Assembly: GCA_964016985.1 (NCBI GenBank)
Contig: OZ024828.1
Span: 28,216,581-28,280,580 of the forward strand
Origin: Anodontia alba
Lineage: Eukaryota > Mollusca > Bivalvia > Lucinida > Lucinidae
Direction of reading: 5' to 3'
Length of the DNA stretch: 64,000 bases
The notes beneath the pieces are model-generated. The model had not been told where the DNA came from. It made no database searches and saw nothing but the letters and a program-made list of their open reading frames with translations. How positions within the stretch are numbered: the first letter of the stretch is position 1; each line of letters starts with the position of its first letter. Position numbers and translations under genes: made by a program. Below are positions 22,446-33,367 of this stretch, piece after piece.

Positions 22446-22810
22446 AGAGTTAGGCTCTTTTCAGCTTCTTTTATTAGATTTGCACGGAAATGTTGCCATT
22501 ATTAAATCTTTATTAATAAGTTTATCAAATAATATACAGCTAAGAAGCTTGACTAATATCAAAACTTATAAACATAATTATTTTTGGATTTTTTTTTAAA
22601 TACTCTTCCGAGTTGCGTCCCTTGAAGTACAGAAATAAAATCAGGAAAAAAACAAATTAAAGCTTTACAAAAACAAAAAATTTTCTTGCAGCATTTTTTT
22701 CTTTTCTTTTTTTTTTTTGGTTGTTTATTTTTTTGTTTTGTTATTGTTTGGTCAGCTATTGAAGTATAGGAAAAAAAATCCGCCAAAGGCTCATATGAGC
22801 TCTAGTATAG
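22446..22810. other. AT-rich non-coding sequence
   Basis: Contains a T-rich run (about 22697-22735). Nothing recognised. Confidence 0.4.
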
Positions 22811-22861
22811 CGATGCATGTGGGGTTGGGGTGGGGGGGGGGGGGGGGTTGGGGGAGGGGGG
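22811..22861 (+). repeat. G-tract, potential G-quadruplex
   Basis: About 50 bases of nearly pure G on the + strand with a few T and A, including an uninterrupted run of about 16 G. It has many runs of three or more G, so intramolecular quadruplex folding is plausible. Run length may be unreliable in the assembly. Confidence 0.8.
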
Positions 22862-23454
22862 CCATATTTATGCATAGCATGGGATACACATTACACAGAG
22901 TTGTTAATATAACATATACAGGGAACCAAGTCCTAGATCAGCTGGCCTGTACAATCTGGTCATATATAAATATGATTGCAGAGAATGCCCTGATCAGCCA
23001 GGGTGTAGAGGCTGAACAAGGCTGCTGCTATCCTCATATGACACAACAGACTTTTTCTCACACTGCGTTTCATCTGACCAAACACTAGCCAGTTTGCCGC
23101 AATAGAAATGTTGAACATTTTCTCTTGTTTCTTAGACTTCTAACCTTCACCTCTCATTGGGCAAATTCAGCAGATAATAAATACTCTTAGAAACAGTTCA
23201 AATTGTCTGCTGAAATTTTTACCCAGCATGCTACATGTTAATTGGGATATGTTTAATTTCAGGTCATGTTCTTCATGGTACAAATGATCTCTAGACAAGA
23301 AAAGTTCACTACGGTGAAAAATCAAGTTCAAATTTACTGCAAGGAAGATCATACTTATACCTGTTACACACACAGAATAGACAGAGATATTTCCATGAAA
23401 GTTGATTCAGTATTATGAAAGTTGATTTGAGGTTATGAAAGTTGATTCAGGGTC
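22862..23454. other. Non-coding sequence with three 20-bp tandem repeats
   Basis: Mostly unassigned; a frame at 22717-23088 crosses it without a domain. ATGAAAGTTGATTCAGTATT-like units begin at 23395, 23415 and 23435, an exact 20-bp period. Confidence 0.5.
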
Positions 23455-23960
23455 AATGCTCCAGGTAAGAGGTACCCAGCAAATACCTCTTATTTCTTCA
23501 TTGCAACATACAGTTGATGCTCATTATCTCGAATTCCAAGGGACTCTCTGATATACTTCGAGATATCTGTACTTCGAAATATCAGCTTTGCAGAATTGAG
23601 GAAAAAATAATTTGCACAACCACATTTAACAGCTTTATGTGTAATTGGTCTCTTGAAGTTAGAGATATATTGAAAATATTGTGGAAAAGAGGTGAGGAGC
23701 AATTTCTCTTTTCCACAATATTTATTTTACTTGTTAGATCTTCATGTTTAGGCAGGGACCAGATTTTCACTTTAAGATAAGCGGTCATTCGAGATAAGTG
23801 AGGTCGAGATAACGAGAGTCAACTGTAATTGTGAGTACTCATTTGAATTGGCAAAGCAGTTCTAATAAGTATTCATAATTCATGATGTTTATTCATGTAT
23901 AGAGAGAAAAATATTAACTGAAACATCCTACCTGGATCTCAGACTTGTTTAGCTTTCTCT
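23455..23960. mobile_element. Palindrome-core element split by a nested insertion
   Basis: CTTATTTCTTCATTGCAACA on the left, and TTGTGAGTACTCATTTGAA then TTCTAATAAGTATTCATAA on the right, reproduce a degenerate B-type palindrome once the 23511-23825 insert is removed. The outer ends are not recognisable. Confidence 0.6.
23511..23825. mobile_element. TA-flanked TIR element (pogo/Tc1-mariner-like MITE)
   Basis: A 315-bp insert starts CAGTTGATGCTCATTATCTC and ends GAGATAACGAGAGTCAACTG, with TIRs of about 23 bp and one or two differences. TA lies directly on both sides (23509-23510 and 23826-23827). TA duplication and CAGTTGA-type ends fit pogo-related Tc1/mariner elements (established for that superfamily; assignment inferred). 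Further CGAGATA words recur inside both ends. Frames of 68-88 aa inside show no transposase motif. Confidence 0.8.
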
Positions 23961-24479
23961 GGGCAAATTAAATTTAGCAGATGACAAACCGATGATATTT
24001 TTCTTATTTTCTCCTGTTAAAAAAGACAGTTTTCATAAAATGTCAAACTCTGTTGAGAAAAATAATAAAAATACTTCAAGTGTCATCTGCAGATTTCTTA
24101 CCCATCATGCAGAGGTTAAAAATCCATTTTTGACTGTGTCATATTTATCACAAATGTTTTGTTTTGGAACATTTTTAAAATCATTCAGAAGAATCGGTGA
24201 TGTCATTGATTCCTCATGAATACTAATGAGATGCAAATGAACAAAAAAGTTTAATCTCAGTATTTGAAATATTTCGATGGGGTTTTCACAACTGAGCACC
24301 CGGTCTAGGTTGTTCTTCATAGCATATATATGACCAAATGTGAAATTAGAGATTCCTCTGCTTTAACTGGAACCATGTATAATACAGCAAAGGTGTGGAT
24401 CAGCCTGTGCATTCACACAATCTCATCTGGGTTTTTACTGTATCATATTTACCTTAAGCATTTGGACATCTTAACTTCC
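23961..24479. other. Non-coding sequence
   Basis: No gene recognised. At 24400-24470 a fragment TTTTTACTGTATCATATTTA resembles the end of dispersed family G. Confidence 0.4.
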
Positions 24480-24937
24480 ATCATGAAAACATAACCTATA
24501 TAATTTTGATCCCCTTAAACCCACTTTTATATAGTAAAACTGGGGTTTGCAGGGGTATCATAGGTCTAGATAAGAGAGGTTATCAGGTAAATAGTTTCCT
24601 TATTTCTCGACAAAAACGTGTTGTGGGTACTCATTGGACGTGCCTCTGAGGTGCTTCTAATGAGTACCCACAACATACGTTTTCATCGAGAAATAAGAAA
24701 AATATAGCTACTTTTTGATTGAAAAAAAAAAGCACCTTATCAAGAGCTATGGGTATACATGATTTTTCTTATTTCTGCTCACAACAGATTGTGGGTACTC
24801 GTTAGAACTGCCTCAAAAAGTATCCACAATCTATGTTTTGAGCAGAAATATGAAAAATATCATAATTTTTTTTATCTGAAAACTTTCATTTTTGGTGGTA
24901 AAATTTTCAGTATATTTGAATAGGCATGTTTTTGTAA
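24480..24937 (+). mobile_element. Palindromic MITE family A, with nested B
   Basis: The left end is ATCATGAAAACATAACC, the right end GGCATGTTTTTGTAAT. The characteristic inner flank CCCACTTTTATATAGTAAAA and the right flank GTAAAATTTTCAGTATATTT surround a palindrome with CAGATTGTGGGTACTCGTT. A family B element (24559-24751) lies in the left flank. Confidence 0.85.
24559..24751. mobile_element. Palindromic MITE family B nested in A
   Basis: 193 bp from CATAGGTCTAGATAAG to CTTATCAAGAGCTATG. GGTAT is duplicated on both sides (24554-24558 and 24752-24756). Excision restores the A flank CAGGGGTATACAT. The core has arms GTTGTGGGTACTCATTGGA and TAATGAGTACCCACAACA. This copy is younger than the A copy it sits in. 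Confidence 0.88.
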
Positions 24938-25150
24938 TGCTTACCATGCTTGTCTGACACTGTATTCTGTGACATCTGATCTGGGTCTGCCTTGTTTGCT
25001 CAGCGTGCAGGTCTGAATACTTAGGTAAATATGGAATTTTACAGTAGCAAATGATTATTTGAAAGAGAAGGCTCCGATTAGACTGCAGGCTGATCTTGGT
25101 TGTTACTTTTGTGGAAGCAAATGCCTAAAATGAATTTCCTAAACATTGAA
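24938..25150. mobile_element. Family G remnant
   Basis: CTGATCTGGGTCTGCC, TTTGCTCAGCGTGCAGGTCTG and TACTTAGGTAAATATGG match the right part of family G. The left part is absent or mutated. Confidence 0.6.
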
Positions 25151-25696
25151 CTATTGTCCTTTTGACATCCTTTGGAAAGATGTTTTTTGCTTGGCGTTTT
25201 TTTTTCTAAATGAAAATGTTTTTGTTTTGATTTACCATATCTTATGAGGCACCATTTGTCTTTTCTATTTCTGTTTTAAAATATTTAATGTAAAATTAAT
25301 CATACGACAAAAGTAGGTATGACATGACATTTCTACAGTATATTGGATTTTTGGAAAATTTTTATTAGAAATTATATTTTGTTGTTCCCTGATTTTGAAT
25401 CAATGATGTTCCATAACAATATTGGGAAAATTTCAGAAATTTTGAACAAATGGAGTTTATTGAAATCTGCATTCAAACTACCTACCCTATTGGTTTTGCA
25501 TAATTTGGAGCCATTTTTACTGAGAAAAATGGAGTTTTTCAAAGTTCTAAATCCACTGAATAGAATAAAACTCTTGTGCATAGGTAGTTTTGACAAAAGA
25601 TTTCGCAGTGAATCATGACAAAAATTCACTAATTTGTTTCTATCAAGTAAAGCGCCATGCAAAAACTGACTTTCTGAAAGATGTTGAAAGCAGAGT
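25151..25696 (+). mobile_element. TIR element, family H
   Basis: About 546 bp. The left end CTATTGTCCTTTTGACATC and right end ACTTTCTGAAAGATGTTGAA followed by AGCAGAGT are inverted repeats. It matches 37160-37700 along its length, including AGTTTTGACAAAAGATTTCG and CAACAATATTGGGAAAATTT. Frames of 91 and 96 aa on opposite strands are not conserved in the other copy, so it is non-coding. Confidence 0.82.
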
Positions 25697-25727
25697 GGCT
25701 CATTTGACTACCTGTTGTGAAATGCTT

Positions 25728-25966
25728 GCTATATGCAAAGGATCTGTTAAGGAGGAGTATTTGGTGATAATTCTGGGACAATTTTTCTTATTTCTCCATA
25801 AAAACACATGTAAAGTATCCTTATATTTCTAAACATATGTTGTGGGTACATCTTAAAAGCACCTCTTGAGGCACTTGTAACGAGTACTCACAACATGTGT
25901 TTTTATGGAGAACTGGTGATAATTATCCCAGAATTATCATCAAATACTCCATTTAACAAGTCCTCT
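25728..25966. mobile_element. Large palindrome element with core related to A/B
   Basis: The whole segment folds on itself. GGAGTATTTGGTGATAATTC (from 25754) is complementary to GAATTATCATCAAATACTCC (to 25950), and similarity extends outward through TTAAC/GTTAA. The core has ACATATGTTGTGGGTACA opposite CGAGTACTCACAACATGTG. Outer sequences differ from families A and B. Confidence 0.75.
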
Positions 25967-26090
25967 GTATATGACATTAGTGCAGTTCTAATCGAATTGC
26001 ATCTATGGTCTACACTGTATGTTGAGTATATCTGTCTGAAGAGATGGGGGAAAGTCACTGTATTTCAGTGAAGATGAGTTTGTCTTCCTT

Positions 26091-26107
26091 TTTTTTTTTT
26101 TTTTTTT
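26091..26107. repeat. T run
   Basis: A homopolymer of about 17 T in an otherwise unassigned stretch (25967-26202). Confidence 0.7.
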
Positions 26108-26202
26108 GTATCCACTTGATGTGGGTATACTTTACAGTGTTCCATGGCACAGAGCTGTTATCATGTACTAGATCATAGCAATATATAAGAGGGAGTATTC
26201 AC

Positions 26203-26293
26203 ATGATATTTTTCTTATTTCTCCATGAAAACATACATTATATCTAACGAGAACCCACAGCATGTTTTTTATGGAATAATAAGAAAAATATAA
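26203..26293. mobile_element. Palindrome-core element, core deleted
   Basis: TATTTTTCTTATTTCTCCAT and TATGGAATAATAAGAAAAATA are complementary outer arms. Between them only GAGAACCCACAGCATG remains of the GTGGGTACTC core. Confidence 0.55.
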
Positions 26294-26545
26294 GTACAAA
26301 TCTCTTCACCTGACCACAAATCTAAAATTACTCAGGCAGCTTAATATTTCAATTTTAACAACTTGGAAGTTGGAAGAAATATGTTTTTGAAAATAGAATT
26401 TTCCAATTAGGCGACTTTAAAAATTCTTTCAGAAATTCTTTCCAATCAATAAGGCTAAAGTGACTGATGATTGATTATAATCGATCATTGGTGGCAACAC
26501 TGTCATGCACTACATGTCCTAAAATGTTCATTCCAGTACAGATAT

Positions 26546-26710
26546 ATGGTCATTCTCTCCTGCTTATTCAAGAAGGGTCGTTGTCAGTGTCTGGCAACAG
26601 AATGTGCACAAGCATTGGTTAACCATGTCGGTGATTAGGCCTGCTCATGAAAGAGTGTAGTTAGGTGCTTGACATGATCTTAATCGTGTTGAATGGGCCA
26701 TTGAACTCCA
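26546..26710 (+). mobile_element. SINE family 1, decayed body fragment
   Basis: GGTCATTCTCTCCTGC, TTCAAGAAGGGTCGTTGTCA and GAATGTGCACAAG match the SINE body with many changes. The tRNA head and the tail are lost. It is the oldest-looking copy in the window. Confidence 0.75.
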
Positions 26711-27359
26711 AACCAATCAATCCAGTACAGATAAGAGGTTGAGGGGAGGGGATTGGGAGGTCATAAAACCACTCCTTTAAATCTCAATAAGAACTGGATC
26801 AAAACTAGATTCTGGCCAGATCTGCTCGAAAATCTTTCTTAAACTTTATTATACATCTTCAAAGATACTAATAACGTTGGGATTTTTTTGTAATTATCTC
26901 ATACAAAATCCACAACTTTTGAACATCTAATATATAAGAATTTTAAAGAAAAAATCTTTAAAACTTGTGTAATATATTAGAAAAAAGATTGTTTTAATAG
27001 TTGCATTATAGGATAAATGTTTATTATTTAACATTATAGGATAAGTTTTAAGAGACAATAGGTCAAGACATCTATAAACAAAATGTCTAATTCTTATTTA
27101 TATTTTGCAGTGTGACATCATTTTTTGTCAACCCTGTCAATTAGCTCAAATTCTGATTAAGGGGACTGGATACAATTGTTATTTTTTCTACCATTTTTTA
27201 CAAGGGAAACCACTTTTGAGACTTCCTTTTTGACTGTTCTGCACACCAGGACCCTTCTGAAATAAGGTCTACTAGGTTTGGATTTTTTGATGATTTGTTT
27301 GTTTTTAGGACACAGTTTGCAAATGCATATCTGTCCCAATACTTATGGTTATTACGGTT
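26711..27359. other. Non-coding; family F flank at 27160-27270
   Basis: AAGGGGACTGGATACAATTG and TGCACACCAGGACCCTTCTG match the left flank of the F copy at 31385-31640, but the F palindrome is absent. The rest is unassigned AT-rich DNA. Confidence 0.5.
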
Positions 27360-29400
27360 TTGTATTAAGCTAGCTTTTTAATTGTGTGGTTCTTTGTCAT
27401 TTTGATTTGAGGAGTATGATTTTTTTATTTGATTTCATAAATTTCAGCTTAAATTTCAGTTTATTGTGAGCCGTCATGCTTGTTTTTGAGTTAATTGCTG
27501 ATTTTGGCTTTGTTTGACTTCATTCTGCGGACTCCTTGATATGCTTTTGACTTTGCGTACGACAGACTCCTGATTGTTTTGGCTTGTTGATGATTTGATT
27601 GATTTTATCTTTGTTGTCTTGTCAATTGGTTGATTTGTTTGACTGATTTTGTTTGTCTGGATTGACTTTGTTGACAATGTGACTCGATGATTTGGACTTT
27701 AAATTTAGTGGCTTCTTGAACTTTGTATTATGGCTTTATGTTCTGGTTGACTTGATTTGCTAATCTTTTGCATTGTCAGCTTGTTGACTTGTTCATGACT
27801 GGTTGGTTAGGGTTCAATCAGTTGGTTGACTTGTTTGACTGAGACTTTGTTGATCTGGATTCATTGACTTGTTGTTTGTTCGACTTAGTTGACTAGAGAT
27901 AACTGAACTGTTGACATTGTGGACTTGATTTAGTGGTTCTCTGATTTTTGACTCTACTCATTTACAACTTTTCATTGGTTGTCCTACTGATTTTATTGAT
28001 CTGGATTCACTGACCTTCAAGTTGTTTACATGAATTTGTTGATTAGAATATGTGAATTTGAGGACATTGTGGACTTGCTTTATATTCTCAGATTTTAGAC
28101 TTACGACTGCTGAGTGGAGATGGTGTTATGCTCCTGTTAATTTGATCAAGGTTTGCTTTGTCTTGTCAGATGGTTGACTTGTTTGTGACTGGAACTGTGG
28201 ATTCACTTTTTCTTGACTTGACATTTATTAATTTTTTACTTTGACCTTGTTTACTTGACTGACAGTGGTTTCTTGTTTGATAATGGTGATGTTATGGGTT
28301 TCTGTGTTGTTATGGTAATGTTGCTTTCGATCAGATTATTTCAGTTTGTTGATATTATGATTAACTGTTGTCATTGGTTGTCTGACTGATTTTATTGATC
28401 TGGATTCACTGACCTTGTTTACATTAAAATTTGTTGATTAGAATATGTGAATTTGAGGACATTGTGGACTTGCTTTGTTATATGTTCTCTGATTTTAGAC
28501 TTATGATTGCTGAGTGGGGATGGTGTTATGCTTTTGTTAATTTGATCAAGGTTTGCTTTGTCTTGTCAGATGGTTGACTTGTTTGATTGTGACTGGAGCT
28601 GTGGATCACTTGTCCTTGACTTTATACTTTGACCTTGTTTACTTGACTGACAGTGGTTTCTTGTTTTATGGGTTTCTATGTTGTTATGGCCATGTTGATT
28701 TTGTTCGGATTGTTTCATTTTGTTGATATTACGATTAAATGTGGCTGTGTTGACATGAACTGAGATTGTTGATGATTTTCCATAATTGTTTTGGTTATTT
28801 ACTTTTCAAATTGTGACATTGGGTTTGCTTTCATTAGGGTTACATTGTGGAGTTGTTGGTTGTTATGACCATGTTGTATTTGTTAATCCATGTTTGGTTT
28901 TGTTGTGACAGATTACGAGGTTGTGTTTACTTTGATAATGGCGACATTATGGAGTTGTTCGTTTGTTGTGACCATGATTGATTTTGTTATCGACTTGACA
29001 GATTGTGCTATTGTTGGGTTTGCTTTGATAATGGTAACATTGTGATGTTTTTTTTTGTTGTGAAATTTTTTTGTTATTGACTTGACAGATTGTGACATTG
29101 TTGGGTTTGCTTTGATATCTTTGCTTTATGACCAAGTTGTGTTTAACTGATTGACATTGTTAATTGACTTGGTCAACTGTGATTTTGTGACATTGACTGA
29201 TTGTGACATTAATTTGGTGGTGACTGTTGACATGGATTGAATGTGACATAGTTTGCGGATTTGAACTTTTTTCACATCGACTGATTTTTTGGACTTTTGT
29301 GGATTGTTTGTGATGTTGTTGGCTTTGATTGTTATTTGTGAATGTTTGACATTTGATTTGATTGTGACTTTGAGGACTGACTTGGCTGATTAGATAATAG
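27360..29400 (+). repeat. 2-kb T/G-rich degenerate repeat
   Basis: The + strand is built from TTGACTTGTT, TTGATTTTG and GACATTGTGG words and is poor in C and A. A tandem duplication of about 400 bp is visible: CATTGGTTGTC with GATTTTATTGATCTGGATTC begins near 27973 and 28372, and the two copies track each other through GGTGTTATGC and TTTGATCAAGGTTTGC. A second, roughly 105-bp periodicity (GGGTTTGCTTTGATA) follows at 29000-29120. Reverse-strand frames of 61-86 aa rich in S, Q, N and K come from composition only. Confidence 0.8.
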
Positions 29401-30159
29401 TACCGGATCTCATAATACAAATTGTTTGAAATAAAATTTTAGATGTCTCTAAGCTCTCAAAGTTGCAGTTTTGAAACAAAAGGCCTTTTGATTCTTAAAA
29501 AAAATCATGTAAACGTATTACCTAATGTGTTATTTTTGCAAGACAACTGCTTGAGATAATACTTCTTTGTGCAGATATTTTGTTACACAGCTGGACATAT
29601 ATTTGAATTTTTTAACAGAGAAAGGTTGCCATAAAATGTTACTACAGAATTTGACACTCTGATCAGTAAACATATGTTCAACATAACTTCAGAGATACTC
29701 AATGTAATATAAATACAAACACTTGTCATTACATCTGATAACATTTATTTTCTAACCCAATTATATATATGTTTATGTATCGTAAAATATGTTTATGTAT
29801 CACAATGAAAAGAAGTAACGTTAGTATATTTTATATTTGCCACCCTTTGGGATCATTAGGCTCATTTAGATAGCTGAAAAATAGAATATATCACAAAAAA
29901 CATGAGCTAGGAGGCATGGACAGTGTTGCATCATTTCATGAAGAGACTCAATAAAACTGTGTCTGCTATTTCAATTTAGTTGACATATTTCTTGCTTCAA
30001 AATGATCTCATTTTTCAGAACTTGTTTGTCTCTACATATACAAAACAGTGGAAAGAAAAAACATAACCAAATTTGCCCTAAGTATTGGGACACCTTATCT
30101 GCTTTACATGTACTTGTCCTAAAATTTGAAATAATCCATTCTACTACCTGTTTAGGTGT
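29401..30159. other. AT-rich non-coding sequence
   Basis: No repeat or gene recognised across about 760 bp, apart from short TATGTTTATGTATC repeats near 29770-29800. Confidence 0.45.
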
Positions 30160-30650
30160 CTGAATTTAGCAGTATGTATAGCAAACAGTGTAGACCCTGA
30201 TAAGATGCTGCATCTGATCTGGGTCTTCTCTGTTTGCAAAGGCCTATCTGTCCCAGTACTTAAGGTTATTACGATAAATATCTTTATGAAAAAAGAAGGC
30301 AAATACATAAGATACTGTTGGTCAAAATTGGAAGTGAAGAGAAATTAAATGTCTGGATTGGTGCTTGATTACCATTAGTAACATTTCATTCAGCTTGGGA
30401 CAGAAGTGATGAATACTCATTTTAGATTGCTATTTTTTTTTTTTTTTTTTTTCATACTTTTTAAAGCATCTTGGTCATTTTTGTTGGTAACTTGGTGCAA
30501 TGGAATATTCTAACATTACATTGGTACATGTGGCAAACAGTGTAGACTCAGAATGACAGAGTGGACCCAGATCTGAGCAGCAAGTGACATCTGATCTAAG
30601 TCTACCCTGTTTGCTCTGGTCTGTTGTAGCTTTATTTTTATGATTTATTG
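30160..30650. mobile_element. Two family G remnants
   Basis: AACAGTGTAGACCCTG...GATCTGGGTCTTC (30190-30230) with GTACTTAAGGTTATTACG, and CAGTGTAGACTCAG...TCTAAGTCTACCCTG (30538-30612). Each has the central inverted pair GTAGACCC/GGGTCTAC typical of the family. A T run lies at 30430-30452. Confidence 0.6.
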
Positions 30651-30696
30651 TATCTGCATCTTCTAAATAAGCAGGCTATTTAGATATTTGTTTTTT

Positions 30697-30770
30697 TTTT
30701 AATTCTTTATGACAAAACGTGCTTTGGATACTCAATGGAAGTGGCTCAACAAGGTTCTTGTAATGAGTAC
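30697..30770. mobile_element. Half palindrome-core element cut by A
   Basis: AAACGTGCTTTGGATACTCA...CTTGTAATGAGTACC carries the core with different arm bases (TTTGG instead of TGTGG). The right arm stops at the start of the A element at 30771 and does not resume after 31028. Confidence 0.55.
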
Positions 30771-31028
30771 CATCACGAAAACATGCCTATATAATTTTGA
30801 CCCCCTTAAACCCCACTTTTATATAGTGAAAATGGGGTTTACAGGAGTATACATCATTTTTCTTATTTTACTAGAAAACTTTTTAGAACCACCTCGCCCA
30901 GGCAGTTCTAATGAGTACCCACAATCTGTTTTGAGCAGAAATATAAAACAAAAATCAGATTATCTTAAAATTTTCCTTTTTTGGTTGTAAAATTTTCAAT
31001 ATATTGGACTAGGCATGTTTTTGTAATG
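30771..31028 (+). mobile_element. Palindromic MITE family A
   Basis: Ends CATCACGAAAACATGCC and GGCATGTTTTTGTAATG. Flank words CCCCACTTTTATATAGTGAA and GGTTGTAAAATTTTCAATAT are present. The left palindrome arm is shortened; the right arm is CTAATGAGTACCCACAATC. Confidence 0.85.
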
Positions 31029-31384
31029 ACAGTGTTGGTTTGGTGGTGAAATAGGACAAATATTAATACATTTTGGCTGAAAATAGTGCTGTAATTTTGA
31101 AGGGTGCTTTAAGCTTCAAATGTATTGTCTTACGGTCTGATGACTGGTTCCTTTGGTAAACTTAACCCTTTCAACCCTGTAAACCAAAACAGACACCTTT
31201 GCAAGCAGTGTAGATCCAGATCCAGACAGCTCAAAACTGAGGATCTACACTGGTTGCCATTCTGTTTCTGATTTTTGACTGACATGCCTTTTTCAGTAAT
31301 GGACATGTCCAAATCTACAGACAAAAGGTTCTACATCAGAAATGCTAGGGTGAAAGGGTTAACGCAGTTTGGTTCTGTTAAGTT
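31029..31384. other. Non-coding with a G-like inverted pair
   Basis: GCAAGCAGTGTAGATCCAGA and GGATCTACACTGGTTGCC (about 31202-31258) are a degenerate family G centre. Nothing else recognised. Confidence 0.5.
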
Positions 31385-31640
31385 CTTAAGGAGACTGGAT
31401 ACACTTGGTTATTTTTTGCCCTTTTGTTTTACAAGGGAATTTTTGTGACATTCCATTTACTTTCCTGCACATCAGGTCCCTTCTTAAGAGTTCTACTCTA
31501 AAAGGAAAAAAAATTGCTTCCAAGGGGAGCAAATTCTTTCCTTTTAGAGTAGAATCCTTTTTAGAAGGGAAGCAAATGCTTTTGATAGAGTTGCATCCCC
31601 TGAAAATCAAAATAGCTTTGGGACATTTTATAAACAGCTG
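31385..31640 (+). mobile_element. Family F element with palindrome
   Basis: It starts AAGGAGACTGGATACACTTG. The palindrome at 31491-31554 has arms TTCTACTCTAAAAGGAAA and TTTCCTTTTAGAGTAGAA around GGAAGCAA/GGAGCAAA-type inner pairs. Related copies are at 114-186, 27160-27270 (flank only) and 37790-38115. The ends are not defined. Confidence 0.7.
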
Positions 31641-31740
31641 GTGCCGTTTGCCTTTGTTAATTTCTGCCTTATTGTGTAATCATTGTCAGACTATGTACAA
31701 TGTCATAATTGTTAAATTTTATTTTGTTACTTTGTGAATT

Positions 31741-31983
31741 AAAAAAAAAAATCGTACAACAATAAACATACAATTAAAAATATACAAAAGAAAAACTAAA
31801 AAAAAAAAAAAAAAAAAGATGAGAAAATAATAGACAAAAAAAGAATAAAAATAAAAAAAGAAAAACGAAACAAAAAAAAAAAAGGAAGAAAAAGGAGAGG
31901 AAAAAAGAAAAAAAAAAAAAGGTGTGGGTGTAGGGGAGGAGGAGCCCACAAAAAAAAAAAAAAAAAAAATGAAATGAAATGCA
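31741..31983. repeat. A/G-rich low-complexity tract
   Basis: About 240 bp almost without T on the + strand (AAAAAGAAAAACGAAAC words), with a central GGTGTGGGTGTAGGGGAGG island. Reverse-strand frames of 82-109 aa made of F and S are artefacts. Confidence 0.85.
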
Positions 31984-32099
31984 GAAAAAAATGAGTGCAG
32001 ACATTTGATGATGCAAGAACACCAGAAAGAAAATAGCTTGGTTACCATAACTGTCTTAAATATCTGGACGGACTAGGTTGAGCAAACAGTACAGACACA

Positions 32100-32366
32100 T
32101 TACTAAAACATGCTATATTGAGAATTTTACCACCAAAAGATGAAAACTTACAGATAAAAAATTCTGGTAGTTTTCATATCTCTGCTTAAAATATAGATTG
32201 TGGGTACTTGTTAGAACGGCCTTGGCGAGGTGGGTTTAACGAGTACCCGCAATCTATGTTTTTGAGCAGAAATAAAAAAAAAATGTATACCCCTGTAAAA
32301 TGTAGTTCTACTGTATAAAAGTGGGGTTTAAGGGGGTCAAAACTATATAGGCATGTTTTCATGATG
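32100..32366 (-). mobile_element. Palindromic MITE family A, reverse
   Basis: TTACTAAAACATGC to GGCATGTTTTCATGATG. The core is ATAGATTGTGGGTACTTGTT with the partner AACGAGTACCCGCAATCTAT. The flank GTATAAAAGTGGGGTTTAAG is complementary to that of forward copies. Confidence 0.88.
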
Positions 32367-33367
32367 TATTTGCACAAAAGACACCGTAACTTTTTACCAT
32401 AGCCTAAAATCTGAACTGCATCATATAAAGATTGTTGCCATTGGATAAGTCAACAGTGTAGAGACTGTAGACCCCCTTGAATCTGTTCATCTGAGTCTAC
32501 CCCGTTTATTCAGGCATGTCTCTCCAAATACTTAGGTTAATTACAGTATTAGTGGATCATCAGATCAATTAGTTTTAGATTTAGGGTTAAGAAGGTAAAG
32601 GTTTTAAAGTAAAGGTCCTAAAATTGCATTCATCCAAATTTCTGGAACACAGTACAGACCCAGAAAAAAACTGCAGTCTGATCAGGGTCTGCACTGTTTG
32701 CCATTCCACTGAGTATATTAAGAAATAACTGCATAAAAAGCAAAACTGATGCATAAAAGACAAGAATAGTGTTGGAAATCTTAGGACATTTACCGTAGTT
32801 GTCTAGATATGTAGGGTAATTGCTAATGTACCATATTTACCCTAAGTATTCAGACACTTCTACTCCTTACCATACTTGTTCTAAAATTTGAACAAGTACA
32901 ATTTAATACCTGAACAAGTAAACTTTACTACTCGATGTGTATAAAAATTGGCTGGATGAGTGGCAAAATGTAAAGACCCTGATGAGATGCCGCAGAATGA
33001 GACAGCTCATCTGGGTCTACACAGTTTGCTCAGGCCTGCCTGAATAATACAGAAGTTATCAGTTTCTGGCAGTGACACTGAAAAATATAGCATATTTACC
33101 CCAAGTCTTTAGACAGCCTGGCTTGAACAAATGGTGTAGAACCAGATCATATGCCACAGAATGCAGCATCTGATTAAGGTTTATTGTGGGCCAGTCATCC
33201 AGTAGTTTGTAGACAGGTACATCAACAGTTAGTAAAACGGGCATATTTACATTTAAGTACAAGTATAGTAAGGATTTAGGGTTAATAAGGTAGATATACA
33301 GACTTGTATAAAGAGCAAGTGCCTGGATTACCAGTGTTAAGCTACCATATTTACCCCCTAAGTATTG
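32367..33367. mobile_element. Cluster of family G copies and remnants
   Basis: At least four G centres: about 32450-32550, 32645-32710, 32970-33035 and 33110-33180. The best copy (about 32828-33060) opens TACCATATTTACCCTAAGTA and has AAAGACCCTGATGAGATG...CTCATCTGGGTCTACAC. Full copies elsewhere end in TACTTAGGGTAAATACAGTA, so TACnnTATTTACCCTAAGTA looks like a TIR. It is non-coding. Confidence 0.65.

Noticed and set aside
25343..25662. 91- and 96-codon frames on opposite strands inside family H
   Set aside because: They overlap each other within a non-coding TIR element, and the second full copy (37160-37700) does not preserve either frame.
31719..32048. Minus-strand Phe/Ser-rich frames of 82-109 codons, looking like membrane segments
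   Set aside because: They are translations of an A/G-rich low-complexity tract.
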